Source: Pseudomonadota bacterium (GTDB taxonomy: Bacteria > Chloroflexota > UBA6077 > JAJPHF01). From it: 59,638 nucleotides of DNA. Shown here one piece after another: positions 27,501 to 36,673 of the stretch. A program made the translations under genes and the position numbers. The stretch is taken from the NCBI GenBank assembly GCA_021325365.1, contig JAJPHF010000160.1, positions 1 to 59,638 on the forward strand, read 5' to 3'. Numbering within the stretch: position 1 is the stretch's first letter; each line of letters begins with the position of its first letter. The notes under the pieces are model-generated. The model was given only the letters and a program-made list of their open reading frames with translations. It was not told the DNA's origin and searched no databases.

Positions 27501-28853
27501 ATGAGCTTGCTGCGCGTGTACGATGGGCTAGACGCCGCGCGGAAGACGATCCTCGCCAGCCGCCGCTTCGGCGAGGTCGAGCTGCCGGAGGGGGTGCGGG
27601 CGCGCATCCGCGCCGTGTTCGGCGCCGACCTGACCGCCGAGCAGGTGGTCGCGCGGGTGATCGCCGACGTGCGCGCCGACGGCGACGAGGCCCTGCGTCG
27701 CTACGGCGAGGCGTTCGACAGCGTGGCGGTGGACACGTTCCGCGTGGACGATGCGGCGCTCGACGCCGCCGTCGCGAGCGCCCCGCCAGCCCTGGTGGAG
27801 GCGCTGGAGGTCGCGGCCCGGCGGGTCCGCGCCTTCCACGAGCGCGCCCGGCGCCAGTCGTGGCTCGACTTCCGCGGCGAGGGCGCCCTCGGCCAGCTCA
27901 TCCTGCCGCTCGACCGCGTGGGCGTCTACGCGCCCGGCGGCCGCGCCGCGTACCCCAGCTCGGTCGTTATGGCCGTCGTGCCGGCGCGGGTGGCGGGCGT
28001 GCGAGAGATCGTGGTGGCGACGCCGCCGCGCGCCGACGGCACGGTGACGCCGAGCGTGCTAGTGGCCGCGCGCGTCGCCGAGGCCGACGCCGTGTATCGC
28101 GTCGGCGGCGCGCAGGCGATCGCCGCGCTGGCCTACGGCACGGCGCAGATTCCGCGCGTCGACAAGATCGTCGGGCCGGGCAACATCTTCGTCGTGCTCG
28201 CGAAACGCGCGGTCTACGGCGTCGTCGGCACCGACGGGCTGCCCGGCCCGACCGAGACGATCGTGCTGGCCGACGATTCGGCCGAGCCCCGCGCGCTCGC
28301 CGCGGACTTGCTGGCGCAGGCCGAGCACGACCCGCTCGCCCAATCGATCCTGCTCTGCACCTCGCGCGCCTGGGCCGGGCGCGTGCAGGCCGAGCTGGCC
28401 GAGCTGCTGGCGCGGGCGCCGCGCCGCGAGGTCGCCAGCCAGGCGTTCGCGGCGCGCGGCGGCGTCGTGCTCGTGGACTCGGTGGCCGAGGCGCTCGCTT
28501 TCGCCAACGAGTACGCGCCCGAGCACCTGTGCCTGTGCGTGCGCGAGCCGTGGCAGTATCTCGGGCTGGTGCGCAACGCGGGCGGCGTGTTCGTGGGCGA
28601 GCGGTCGGTGGAGGCGCTGGGCGACTACACCGCCGGGCCGAGCCACATCATGCCGACCAGCGGGGCGGCCCGCTTCGCCTCGCCGGTCGGCATCGACGAC
28701 TTCGTGAAAGTGACGTCGGTATTCGCCTTCGGCCCGAACGACCTGGCGACCCTCGGGCCGCCGGCGATTGCGCTGGCCGAGGCCGAGGGCCTGGAAGCGC
28801 ACGCCCAGGCGATTCGCCTGCGGCTGGATAGCGAACAGGCGCGGCAGGGCTAA
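27501..28853 (+). CDS. hisD: Histidinol dehydrogenase
   Basis: Catalyses the last two oxidations, L-histidinol to histidine, NAD- and zinc-dependent. About 450 residues from the ATG at 27501 (CGGAG upstream; a GTG at 27495 is the alternative). Motifs in order: RVGVYAPGGRAAYPSSVVM, VGPGNIFVVLAKRAVYG, GPTETIVLADDSA, zinc and catalytic region LAQAEHDPLAQSILL, FANEYAPEHLCL, and VEALGDYTAGPSHIMPTSG with the catalytic His. Length and motif order are normal. Third gene of the his operon. Confidence 0.96.
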   Translation: MSLLRVYDGLDAARKTILASRRFGEVELPEGVRARIRAVFGADLTAEQVVARVIADVRADGDEALRRYGEAFDSVAVDTFRVDDAALDAAVASAPPALVEALEVAARRVRAFHERARRQSWLDFRGEGALGQLILPLDRVGVYAPGGRAAYPSSVVMAVVPARVAGVREIVVATPPRADGTVTPSVLVAARVAEADAVYRVGGAQAIAALAYGTAQIPRVDKIVGPGNIFVVLAKRAVYGVVGTDGLPGPTETIVLADDSAEPRALAADLLAQAEHDPLAQSILLCTSRAWAGRVQAELAELLARAPRREVASQAFAARGGVVLVDSVAEALAFANEYAPEHLCLCVREPWQYLGLVRNAGGVFVGERSVEALGDYTAGPSHIMPTSGAARFASPVGIDDFVKVTSVFAFGPNDLATLGPPAIALAEAEGLEAHAQAIRLRLDSEQARQG

Positions 28854-28882
28854 GGGACGGTGCCCTGATCAAGGAGAACGAG

Positions 28883-29992
28883 ATGAGCGTGAAACCGCGG
28901 GCGACGCCGCAACTGGTGCGGCCGGTGATCGCCGACATTCAGCCCTACGTGCCGGCCGAGACCGAGGAGGTGCTGGCCCAGCGGTCCGGCCTACCCGTCG
29001 AGCGCCTGGTCAAGCTCGACGCCAACGAGAACCTCTACGGTCCGTCGCCCCGCGTCCGGGCGGCCCTCGGCGCCTACGATCGCCACCAGATCTACCCCGA
29101 CCCCGAGCAGGTCGCGACCCGCGAGGCCGCGGCCGCATACTACGGCGTGCCGGCCGAGAATGTGCTGCTGGGCGCCGGGTCGGACGAGTATATCCACCTG
29201 CTGACGATGGTCTATCTGGACCCGGGCGACGAGGTAATCGACTTCAGCCCGAGCTTCGCCATGTACCCGATCTACTCGGGGCTGATGGGCGGCCGCATGG
29301 TCTACGTCCCGCGCAACGAGCAGTTCGCGATCGACGTGGACGCCGGGCTGCGCGCCGTGACCGACCGCACCAAGCTCATCTTCGTCGCGACGCCGAACAA
29401 CCCGACCGCGACCGCGACGCCGCGCGCCGCCATCGAGCGCCTGCTGGAGACGGGCCGCATCGTCGTCGTGGACGAGGCCTACGCGGAGTTCACCAACCAG
29501 ACAATGGTGCGCGACGTGCTGGAGCACGAGAACCTGATCGTGCTGCGGACGTTCAGCAAATGGGCGGGGCTGGCCGGCTTCCGCGCCGGCGCCGTCGTCG
29601 CGCAGGAGAGCGTGCTGCAGCACCTGTGGAAGATCAAGAGCCCGTTCAACCTCAGCGTGCCGGCGGGCATCGCCGTGCGCGAGTCGCTGAAGGACCTCGA
29701 CTACGTCCAGGACTGTGTGCGGAGGATCGTCGCCGAGCGAGCGCGCATGGCGGCTGCTCTCGCCGAGCTGGACTGGCTGCGCGTCTACCCCTCTGAGGGC
29801 AATTTCCTGTACGTCGAGGTCACGCGCGGCAGCGCCCGCGACGTCCGCGAGCGCTTGGTCGTGGAACACGGCATCTCGGTGCGTCACTTCGGCGGCCCGC
29901 CGCGGATCGTGCAGGGCCTCCGCATTACCGTCGGCAAGCCCGAGCACACCGATCTGCTGGTAAGCGCCCTGCGAGCCGTCGCGCCGGCGTGA
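28883..29992 (+). CDS. hisC: Histidinol-phosphate aminotransferase
   Basis: PLP enzyme making L-histidinol phosphate from imidazole acetol phosphate and glutamate. 369 residues; AAGGAGAACG directly precedes the ATG. Typical type I fold: KLDANENLYGPSPRVRAAL, IYPDPEQVATREAAAAYYG, GAGSDEYIHLL, VATPNNPTATATP, VVDEAYAEF, and PLP-binding Lys226 in RTFSKWAGLAGFRAG. The C-terminal FLYVEVTRGSARDVRERL and ITVGKPEHTDLL complete the domain. Last gene of the local his operon, followed by a hairpin terminator. Confidence 0.95.
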   Translation: MSVKPRATPQLVRPVIADIQPYVPAETEEVLAQRSGLPVERLVKLDANENLYGPSPRVRAALGAYDRHQIYPDPEQVATREAAAAYYGVPAENVLLGAGSDEYIHLLTMVYLDPGDEVIDFSPSFAMYPIYSGLMGGRMVYVPRNEQFAIDVDAGLRAVTDRTKLIFVATPNNPTATATPRAAIERLLETGRIVVVDEAYAEFTNQTMVRDVLEHENLIVLRTFSKWAGLAGFRAGAVVAQESVLQHLWKIKSPFNLSVPAGIAVRESLKDLDYVQDCVRRIVAERARMAAALAELDWLRVYPSEGNFLYVEVTRGSARDVRERLVVEHGISVRHFGGPPRIVQGLRITVGKPEHTDLLVSALRAVAPA

Positions 29993-30051
29993 CCCACCCC
30001 CCCGGCCCCGCTCTCGCTGCGGGGAGGGGAGAGGACGAGGCCGGGGTGGCT

Positions 30052-30078
30052 CCCCCCTTCCTTCCGAGGGAAGGGGGG
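30052..30078. terminator. Bidirectional hairpin terminator between hisC and a convergent gene
   Basis: CCCCCCTTCC (30052-30061) pairs with GGAAGGGGGG (30069-30078), 10 perfect pairs with a 7-base loop, 60 bases after the hisC stop and 8 before the end of the convergent gene. There is no long T-run on either strand. Confidence 0.55.
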
Positions 30079-30085
30079 CCGGGGG

Positions 30086-31645
30086 TTAGGTCCCCCTCCG
30101 GTACACCACCACGTCCCCCTGCTCGAACACTGGCTGCCAGGCGGGCGAGCGCGCCACGGCTTCCACCAGGCCTGGCTGGCCGGTGCGGCTCAGCACCAAT
30201 TGGCCGACGCCGTAGCCCGCGAGGCGCGCGTCCCACCCCGGCTCGGCCGCGCTAATGCGCGCGTAGTCGTCGAAGACCTCGGGGCGGTAGGCCTCGTAGC
30301 GGCCGTCCACGAAGATGCGCTGGCTTGGTCCGAGGCGCCAGGCCAGATAGCCGCCCCAGGCGATGTAATGAAAGACGTGCCCGGCGCGCGCGTCGGGCAG
30401 TACCAGGTCGGCGGCCGCGGCGAGCGGCGACGGCTCGACGACGGCCCGGGCCTCGGGCGCGAGTCCCGGCAGCCGCGCGCGCCACCACGGCAGCGAGCCC
30501 ACCGCCAGCACGAGCGTCAGGCCCAGCAGGAGCCGGTTGAGGGCGGGGCGGCCGGGCGGCGCGGGACCGGCTGGCTTGCCGACGAGCGCGCGCTGGAGTA
30601 GGCCGGCGAGCGGCGCCGGCAGCACCAGCCCCCACCAGACGATCGCCCGGATCCACCGCAGCGCCAGCCAGGCGAACGTCAGCAGCCGCGCCGCCTCCGC
30701 CGTCCCGAGCCCGAACGCCGCGCGCGGGCGGCCCGTGCGCCAGCGGGCGTTGACGTACAGCACGAGCAGCAGCACGACGAGCGAGACGAAGAACGGCACC
30801 CCGCCCGGCGTCGCCAGGCTCGTCGGCAGCCACTCGGTCAGCAGGCCGCCAAGCTGGCGGTGGCCGGGCGACACGGTGAGCAGGCTGCGGAGGTACTCCA
30901 GCGCGCGGAGCCCGTGGGGGCTCACCAGCGGTGCCAGACTGCTCGCTACCAGCACGCCCCCCAGCCGCCGCAGCCCGCCGTTGGCGACGATGCGTCCCCC
31001 AGCCCCGGCGGCCAGCAGGTCCAGCAGCTGGCCGACGAGGGCCAGGGCCACCAGCCCGAGACCCAGCAAGAATGAGCCGTGGACGTTCGCCCAGAACACC
31101 ATGACGAGTGGGAGCGCGTAGAGCGCGGCGCCAGTACGGCACGGTCGGCGCGTCGCCTCGAGGTAGAGCACGAACGGCACAAGCGCGAAGAGCTGGGGGC
31201 GGAGCGCCAGCCCAACGTTGACTAGGGGCAGCGCTAGCACGGTGCACAGGCCGGCCACGGCGGGAACAGCCCCGGCGCGACGACACCCCACGTATAGCAG
31301 CCCAAATACCACGGCCACAATAGCCGCGCGGAGCACCACGAGCAAGGCGAAGCCGCCGAGCAAGTAGGTCCCATACAGTAGCACATCTGCTAGCCATTGC
31401 CCCTGGATATAGGCACCAGGCGCGGGAGTGTAGGCAAGCGGCTCGGCGCTTGGCAGCGCGCCCGCCTGCCATACGGCGCGGCCCAGGGCTAGCGACCACC
31501 ACAGGTCGCCATCGTCCACTTGCAGCGTGGCGAAGCTCAGCACGATGAACGGGTACGCCGCCGCGAGCGCGACCCATACGACGTCGAGAGCGACAAGCGC
31601 AGGCCGCCGCTTACTCAGCGCCCGGCTACGGAGGCTCACAATCAT
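30086..31645 (-). CDS. Polytopic GT-C-like membrane protein, WW type (paralogue A)
   Basis: 519 residues with about ten membrane segments and a soluble C-terminal domain. The first extracytoplasmic loop has DDGDLWWSLALGRAVWQAG, then AEPLAYT; later VFWANVHGSFLLGLGLVAL and the tail LAWRLGPSQRIFVDGRYEAY. The layout (acidic motif in loop 1, many helices, periplasmic tail) resembles GT-C glycosyltransferases that use polyprenyl-phosphate sugars, but no characterised family is recognised with confidence. The protein at 33332-34954 has the same motifs in the same places, so the two are paralogues. Confidence 0.7.
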   Translation of the reverse strand: MIVSLRSRALSKRRPALVALDVVWVALAAAYPFIVLSFATLQVDDGDLWWSLALGRAVWQAGALPSAEPLAYTPAPGAYIQGQWLADVLLYGTYLLGGFALLVVLRAAIVAVVFGLLYVGCRRAGAVPAVAGLCTVLALPLVNVGLALRPQLFALVPFVLYLEATRRPCRTGAALYALPLVMVFWANVHGSFLLGLGLVALALVGQLLDLLAAGAGGRIVANGGLRRLGGVLVASSLAPLVSPHGLRALEYLRSLLTVSPGHRQLGGLLTEWLPTSLATPGGVPFFVSLVVLLLVLYVNARWRTGRPRAAFGLGTAEAARLLTFAWLALRWIRAIVWWGLVLPAPLAGLLQRALVGKPAGPAPPGRPALNRLLLGLTLVLAVGSLPWWRARLPGLAPEARAVVEPSPLAAAADLVLPDARAGHVFHYIAWGGYLAWRLGPSQRIFVDGRYEAYRPEVFDDYARISAAEPGWDARLAGYGVGQLVLSRTGQPGLVEAVARSPAWQPVFEQGDVVVYRRGT

Positions 31646-31678
31646 GGGAGACTCATGCGAGCATCGCGGCGGCCAGAT

Positions 31679-33079
31679 TCACACCGGTAGGTCCCCTGTC
31701 GTACTGAAACCGCCTAGCGTCTGACCGGTGCTCGCTTCGCTGTCTATGGCCGGCACGGTGGCGGCGGAAGGTTCGAGGCAACTACGGACCAGTAGGGCCC
31801 ACAACAGAATGAGCCCAACCAGTGGGCCGCAGCTCAGCAGGTTGCCCCAGCCGTAGCGCCAGGGAAGCGCTGCCAGCGGCACCAGAGGAAAGTAACTCTG
31901 GCACCATTGCTCCGGCCCCAGATCGCAGTACTCGACGGGCAGGCTCAGCAGCAGACCCACCCACAACAGCCATCGCAAGTGCCCCGGCCAGGTCGCTTGA
32001 ACGTATGCCGCGGCTGCCACGAGCCCCACTAGCGCGATCATGAGATTGTAATGACCGTTGATCGGAGACAGCAGTAAGCTGGCTACGACTACCATCGCGT
32101 AGGCGCGCGACCGGCTCTGGCGAGCCGCTCGCGCGCGCCATACTGCATAGGCGCTTGCGCCGAGAATCCCCGCCGCACACAGCGCGGTGAGGCCAGCCGC
32201 CAGTGCTTCGGCGGAGACAACAGGCGTGGTGAACGCATTGTCGCTAAGCAACCGTGTGAAAAAGCCTACGATTGACACGTTGGACGGCATACCGTACCAG
32301 TAATGCAGCGTGGCCACGACGGCGGTCAGGTACTCGCGGTGCGGCTCCCATCCCAGCACCGCTACGGAGGCCGCGAGCTCGAGCAGCGCTAGCAGCGCCG
32401 TGCTGACGCAGGCCTGGTAGCGGCGGCCCAGAACGAGATAGAGTCCCAGCAGCGCGGGGAACCCCTTGAGGCCCGCTGCTACCGCCACGGCGGCTCCAAG
32501 CAGAACCGGGCGGCCTGCCCTGATGGCGGCGTAGCCCGCGGCGACGACGAGCAGCAGGATGGGGCTGAGCTGGCCGATACCTAGCGCTACGACAACCGAT
32601 GGCAGCACGCCGATACAGGGCACCAGCGCCAGCAGCCGGCGCCCGCGCAAGTGCAGATCACTCGCGCGCCAGGTCAGCCCTACTCCGCCAGCCAGGCAGA
32701 CCACCCCAAGGAAGAGCCATGACCAGCGGGCCGCGGGATAGTCGAGCAGACGCGTGAAGGGCGCGAGCAGCAGCGCCAGCAACGGTGGATAGAAGTAATC
32801 GGCATTGGGCGTAGCATATGGACGGTTCTCGGCCAGCCACTCATAAGGGCTGTGGCCATCGGCAACGCTCCTGGCGCCATTCCAATACGAGGTGAAGTCG
32901 TCGCCAACGGCGATCGATCCGCTGATCGTGGCGTGGATCCGCACAGCATTCACGGCGAGGAGGGTAATCCCGAGCGCGCCGCCGCCAATCAGCATCGCCC
33001 AGCGGCCCCAGCGTTCTGCGCCGCGTTCGCCGGGTAGCCCTAGCGCCGTCGGACCAGCATAGCATTTGGGGGTTGCCAT
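31679..33079 (-). CDS. GT87/DUF2029-type membrane glycosyltransferase, copy 1
   Basis: 466 residues, about eleven membrane segments. Loop 1 carries GDDFTSYWNGARSVADGHSP, then YEWLAENRPY and YFYPPLLALLLAPFTRLLDY. GT87 members such as mycobacterial PimE transfer sugars from polyprenol phosphate, and an Asp in this loop is needed in PimE; by analogy the GDDF acid is the candidate. The mid-protein STALLALLELAASVAVLGWE and the tail LPVEYCDLG, then ALPWRYGWGNLLSCGPL, recur in the copies at 38571, 40081 and 41391. Donor and acceptor are unknown. Confidence 0.8.
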   Translation of the reverse strand: MATPKCYAGPTALGLPGERGAERWGRWAMLIGGGALGITLLAVNAVRIHATISGSIAVGDDFTSYWNGARSVADGHSPYEWLAENRPYATPNADYFYPPLLALLLAPFTRLLDYPAARWSWLFLGVVCLAGGVGLTWRASDLHLRGRRLLALVPCIGVLPSVVVALGIGQLSPILLLVVAAGYAAIRAGRPVLLGAAVAVAAGLKGFPALLGLYLVLGRRYQACVSTALLALLELAASVAVLGWEPHREYLTAVVATLHYWYGMPSNVSIVGFFTRLLSDNAFTTPVVSAEALAAGLTALCAAGILGASAYAVWRARAARQSRSRAYAMVVVASLLLSPINGHYNLMIALVGLVAAAAYVQATWPGHLRWLLWVGLLLSLPVEYCDLGPEQWCQSYFPLVPLAALPWRYGWGNLLSCGPLVGLILLWALLVRSCLEPSAATVPAIDSEASTGQTLGGFSTTGDLPV

Positions 33080-33331
33080 AGCGATCGGTACTCCCGCCGG
33101 GATTGCCCTCGCTGCGATGATAGCAAGTCGCCTGCATGCTCCGGTCGCCGTTTGAGCGCTTCGAAGTGCAGAGTGGGTGAAGAGCGCCGCGCAGGCTCTC
33201 CGTGTGTCCCCGGGCCACCGTAACGTCGTTCGGCACCGCCTTCAGCGCCAGGACCGTCCGTCCACCGGGCCGCGTGCTATCCTCCCGCCGGCAGTTGCGT
33301 CGCACACCACTCAACCGGCTAGTTGGCCAGC

Positions 33332-34954
33332 TTAGCAGCCCTCGCGCGAGTCAGGGCCAGCCAGTTCGCGCCGCACGTACACGGCGGCAACATCGTCGCA
33401 GTACACGGCCTGCCAGCCCCCGGCGCCGACGAGCGCGCGTAGGAGCGCGGGCTGGTCGGCGCGGCTGATGACGATGCCATCCACAGCGTGAGCCGCCAAG
33501 CACTCGGCCCAGCCCGGCGCGGCGTTGGCGATGGCGAAGTAGTCCTGGTACACCACGGGCGGGTAGAGTTGGAACCGCGCGTCCACGAAGATGCGCTGCC
33601 GAGGCGCCAGGCGCCAGGCCAGGTAGCCGCCCCAGTCCATTGCGTTGTACAGGCGCGTGGTCGGCAGCGTCGCCAGCCGATCGGCCGCCGCCACCGGCAA
33701 GTCCGGCCCCTGGATCGGCCAGCGGTCGGGCGCGAACAGCAGTCCCAGCGGCCGCAGCCACGGCAGACTGAGCGCGGCCACGGCCAGGAACCCCGCCACG
33801 ATCACCGCGTTCAGCGCCGGAACCCCCACGCGATCGGCGCTCGCATCCCCAATGGTCCCGCCCGCGGACGCTGCCTTATCCACACGCCCCGGCCCCCGGA
33901 CCGCCACGGTGATGCCCCACGCGAGCACCGGCGCGGCGACCATCGCCCACCACAGCGTGCTCCGCACCGCCTGGAGCGCCAGTACGCCGAAGACGAGCAG
34001 ACGCAGCAGGTCGGCCAGGCGCGGCGGGCCGGCGCGCAGCAGCACGACCGCCAGCACGAATGCGCCGAGGAAGAACAGCGTGCCGTGGACGGTGCCGAGG
34101 CTCGTCGGCAGCCATTCCTGCGACAGCGTCGCGAGGCCCGTACCGCCGAGGTTGAACGTGAGGTAGTCGACCAGCCACGGGATGATCCCGGCACCGTACG
34201 GGTTCACGAGCGGCGCCAGCAGGCACAGCCCGAGCAGCAGCGCGAGCCGGCGCGTGAGCGGCTCGCGCCACACGCGGCGCCAGACTCCCACGAGCCCGTC
34301 CAACGGGGCCAGCTCTTCCAGCGCGCGCGCCAACAGGGCGATGCCGACCAGCGCGATGCCGAGCGGGAACGAGCCATGGGCGTTCGCCCAGACGACCATC
34401 GCCGCCGGCAGCGCCCAGAGCGTCCAGCCCCGCCCCGCCGAGGTGGTCGTGCCGAGCAGGAACAGCGCGAACAGAGGGATCGCCAGTAGCTGCGGGCGAA
34501 TGGCGGCGCCGCCGACGACGGACAGCATCGCCAGAGAGCAGGCCGTGGCCGCCGCCGGCGCGCCGGCACCGGCCCGCCGCGCGGCGTGGTAGAGCAGGGC
34601 GGCCGTCAGCACCAGGATCGCCGCCCGCAGCAGCAGCGCCGCCTCCAGCCCGCCCCAGCCGTGGACGGCGGCGAGGACAAGCTGGGCCAGCCATTGCTGC
34701 TCCACGTACGGCTGGCGCGTGGACGTGAAGGCCAGCGGGTCGGCGGGGGGTAGCTGGTGCGTCGCCCACAGCCCCTCGCCCAGCTTCACCGTCCACCAGT
34801 AGTCCGGCTGCTCGGCGGCCAGCAAGGTGCCCGTGAGGAAGGCGAACACGAGCGTGCCGACGAGCCAGACGTGGTCGAGGGTTAGCGTGCGGCGGCCACC
34901 GCGCCGGCCCGTCACGCCGAGAGCCGCGCCCGGCCGCGCCTCCTCAGCGTTCAC
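33332..34954 (-). CDS. Polytopic GT-C-like membrane protein, WW type (paralogue B)
   Basis: Start taken at GTG 34954, with AGGAGGGG 8 bases upstream and TAAGCT (35027-35022) as -10; the frame opens at 35038. About 540 residues. Loop 1 has QPDYWWTVKLGEGLWATHQL and ADPLAFTSTRQPYVEQQWLA; later VVWANAHGSFPLGIALVGI, and the tail LAWRLAPRQRIFVDARFQLY. These match paralogue A (GDLWWSLALGRAVWQAG; LGPSQRIFVDGRYEAY) along the whole length. Predicted membrane sugar or polymer transferase; this is inference from topology. Confidence 0.7.
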   Translation of the reverse strand: MNAEEARPGAALGVTGRRGGRRTLTLDHVWLVGTLVFAFLTGTLLAAEQPDYWWTVKLGEGLWATHQLPPADPLAFTSTRQPYVEQQWLAQLVLAAVHGWGGLEAALLLRAAILVLTAALLYHAARRAGAGAPAAATACSLAMLSVVGGAAIRPQLLAIPLFALFLLGTTTSAGRGWTLWALPAAMVVWANAHGSFPLGIALVGIALLARALEELAPLDGLVGVWRRVWREPLTRRLALLLGLCLLAPLVNPYGAGIIPWLVDYLTFNLGGTGLATLSQEWLPTSLGTVHGTLFFLGAFVLAVVLLRAGPPRLADLLRLLVFGVLALQAVRSTLWWAMVAAPVLAWGITVAVRGPGRVDKAASAGGTIGDASADRVGVPALNAVIVAGFLAVAALSLPWLRPLGLLFAPDRWPIQGPDLPVAAADRLATLPTTRLYNAMDWGGYLAWRLAPRQRIFVDARFQLYPPVVYQDYFAIANAAPGWAECLAAHAVDGIVISRADQPALLRALVGAGGWQAVYCDDVAAVYVRRELAGPDSREGC

Positions 34955-35034
34955 CCTCGCCCCTCCTAGGTGGCCGCAATCCGGCCAGGCGTGTGGGCGG
35001 CGAACGAGTGCTGATCGCGCTAGCTTAGGCCCCA

Positions 35035-36345
35035 TCACGCCGCCGTTGGGCGCGGGCGGGTGCCCGCGCCCAGTGCCGCCTCGCGCGCGGTTTCCGCCAC
35101 CTCAGGCCTCCAGGCCGCGCGTGTCGCCCAGAGGACGAGGAGGACGTTCACGGACAGCATCGCGAGCCCGGCCGCCGGATGGCCGGCCTTTGGCGCCATG
35201 CCGAAGGCCGCGAGAAAGAAGCCCGCACCCGGCAAGACGAGCCAGGCGTTCAGCAGCCAGTTTGGCAGCAGACCGCGGGCGCGGAGGTAGAGCAGCGGCG
35301 CGAGGGCGGGTAGTCCGCTGTAGACGTGCGAGTGCCAAGTGGTCGCGCTGGATGCGGCAAAGCTGCCGAGCAGCGCCACGACGAGCTGATCGTTCGCGTC
35401 GCCGCGGCGCGGCGCCGCCCACACGGCCAGCCCCGCCAGCGCGGTCGCCACCAGCCCCGGCAAGGCGACGCTCCAGGCCGCCACACCGCCGATCAGGGGC
35501 ATCAGGTTGATCGCCAGCCCGCGCCAGTTCATGCCGGCCTCCGGATAGGTCGGGGCTACGCCGCCCGAATAGTACCGGAGCAGCCTGAACAGGCCGAGCA
35601 GGCCATCACTGCCCGCGATGGCGAGCGAGATGCCCGCCAGTAAGGCGCTGGTCAGGCCGAAGCCCAACAACACCCGGCCGCGCCGCCCGATCGCTAGCCC
35701 GGGAAGGACCAGCAGCAGCACCTGGGGCTTGACGAGCATGCCCGCCAGCCAGGCGCCGCCTCGAAGCTGGCGGCCGCGGAGACACGCCAGAATCGCCTCG
35801 CCGAAACAGACAAACAACAGGACGTTCACCTGCCCCGCCACGAGATTCTCATACAGAGCGTACGCCAGGGCCAGCTTCAGGAGCGCCGCGGGCCCGTGAT
35901 CGGCGCCGACCGCTCGACCGAACCGGTAGCAATAGAGCACGAACACGACAAGCCCCAGTCCGGTCCACAGCACGTATCCGGCGATCGGCGGAAGCAGCGC
36001 GAGCGGCACGAGCAGGGCTTGAAACACCGGCAGGTAGGGGTTTGGCGGTGTCTGGCAGGTCGCGGACTCAGCCCGACCCGCGTCGACCACGCGATAGAAC
36101 GCGGCCTGCGCCGACGGATCGTACGCCTGTGCAAAACCGTTGTGGTGAATGAAGCGCAGCGTACACAGCGTGTTCCAATAATCGACGCCGACGTAGGCAA
36201 AAGGGCCAGTGAGCGCGAGCATCATCGCCACGAAGAGCAGGTACGCGAGCGCGATCACGCCGAGCGCGACAGCGAACCATCGTCGCGACGCCGATGCCTT
36301 CACCGGTTCCCCATGAGGACCATGCTCCATCGACTGCGGACTCAT
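35035..36345 (-). CDS. GT87-like membrane protein, divergent copy
   Basis: Start chosen at ATG 36345; the earlier ATGs at 36423 and 36402 lie before or inside an extended -10 (TGCTATGAT, -10 hexamer 36403-36398). About 436 residues with about eleven membrane segments. Loop 1 has GVDYWNTLCTLRFIHHNGFA and NPYLPVFQALLVPLALLPPI; later LAGMLVKPQVLLLVLPGLAI (the V-K-P-Q step typical of GT87/DUF2029) and YSGGVAPTYPEAGMNWRGLA. It lacks the GDDF motif and LPVEYCDLG tail of the tandem group, so it is a separate branch. Its stop overlaps the far upstream frame of the 33332 gene. Confidence 0.72.
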   Translation of the reverse strand: MSPQSMEHGPHGEPVKASASRRWFAVALGVIALAYLLFVAMMLALTGPFAYVGVDYWNTLCTLRFIHHNGFAQAYDPSAQAAFYRVVDAGRAESATCQTPPNPYLPVFQALLVPLALLPPIAGYVLWTGLGLVVFVLYCYRFGRAVGADHGPAALLKLALAYALYENLVAGQVNVLLFVCFGEAILACLRGRQLRGGAWLAGMLVKPQVLLLVLPGLAIGRRGRVLLGFGLTSALLAGISLAIAGSDGLLGLFRLLRYYSGGVAPTYPEAGMNWRGLAINLMPLIGGVAAWSVALPGLVATALAGLAVWAAPRRGDANDQLVVALLGSFAASSATTWHSHVYSGLPALAPLLYLRARGLLPNWLLNAWLVLPGAGFFLAAFGMAPKAGHPAAGLAMLSVNVLLVLWATRAAWRPEVAETAREAALGAGTRPRPTAA

Positions 36346-36673
36346 CCGGGGCGTTCCCACGGCAACACCCCGTCCTACCGCCAGGGTCCCTCGCGCAATC
36401 ATAGCAAGCGGGGAGCGGTCCACGGCTATTTACGCGACGCGCCGCGAAGTGGAGAGACGGTAAAGCTGCGCGGCCAGCCGCGCGGCCCGGCGCGCTCTGC
36501 CCCGGCCCCGACGCCCGAGCAACACGGGGCGGGGCCGGTATGGACGATCCGGCAGCCGCCGACGAGTCATCTCCGCGCCGCCTACCAAGGTGCTGCTGCC
36601 TGTGGCATACTGGCGGCGCCAGGCTGCCGGGCGCCGTAGCAGACCACTGTGCCCGGCGCCCAGCCCCGGAGGA
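36346..36673. other. Divergent intergenic region
   Basis: About 330 bases between two divergent membrane-protein genes. It holds the extended -10 TGCTATGAT for the minus-strand gene (36405-36398) and, near 36602-36610, a TGGCATACT that could be the -10 region for the plus-strand gene. No hairpin with a T-run or other element was recognised. Confidence 0.4.
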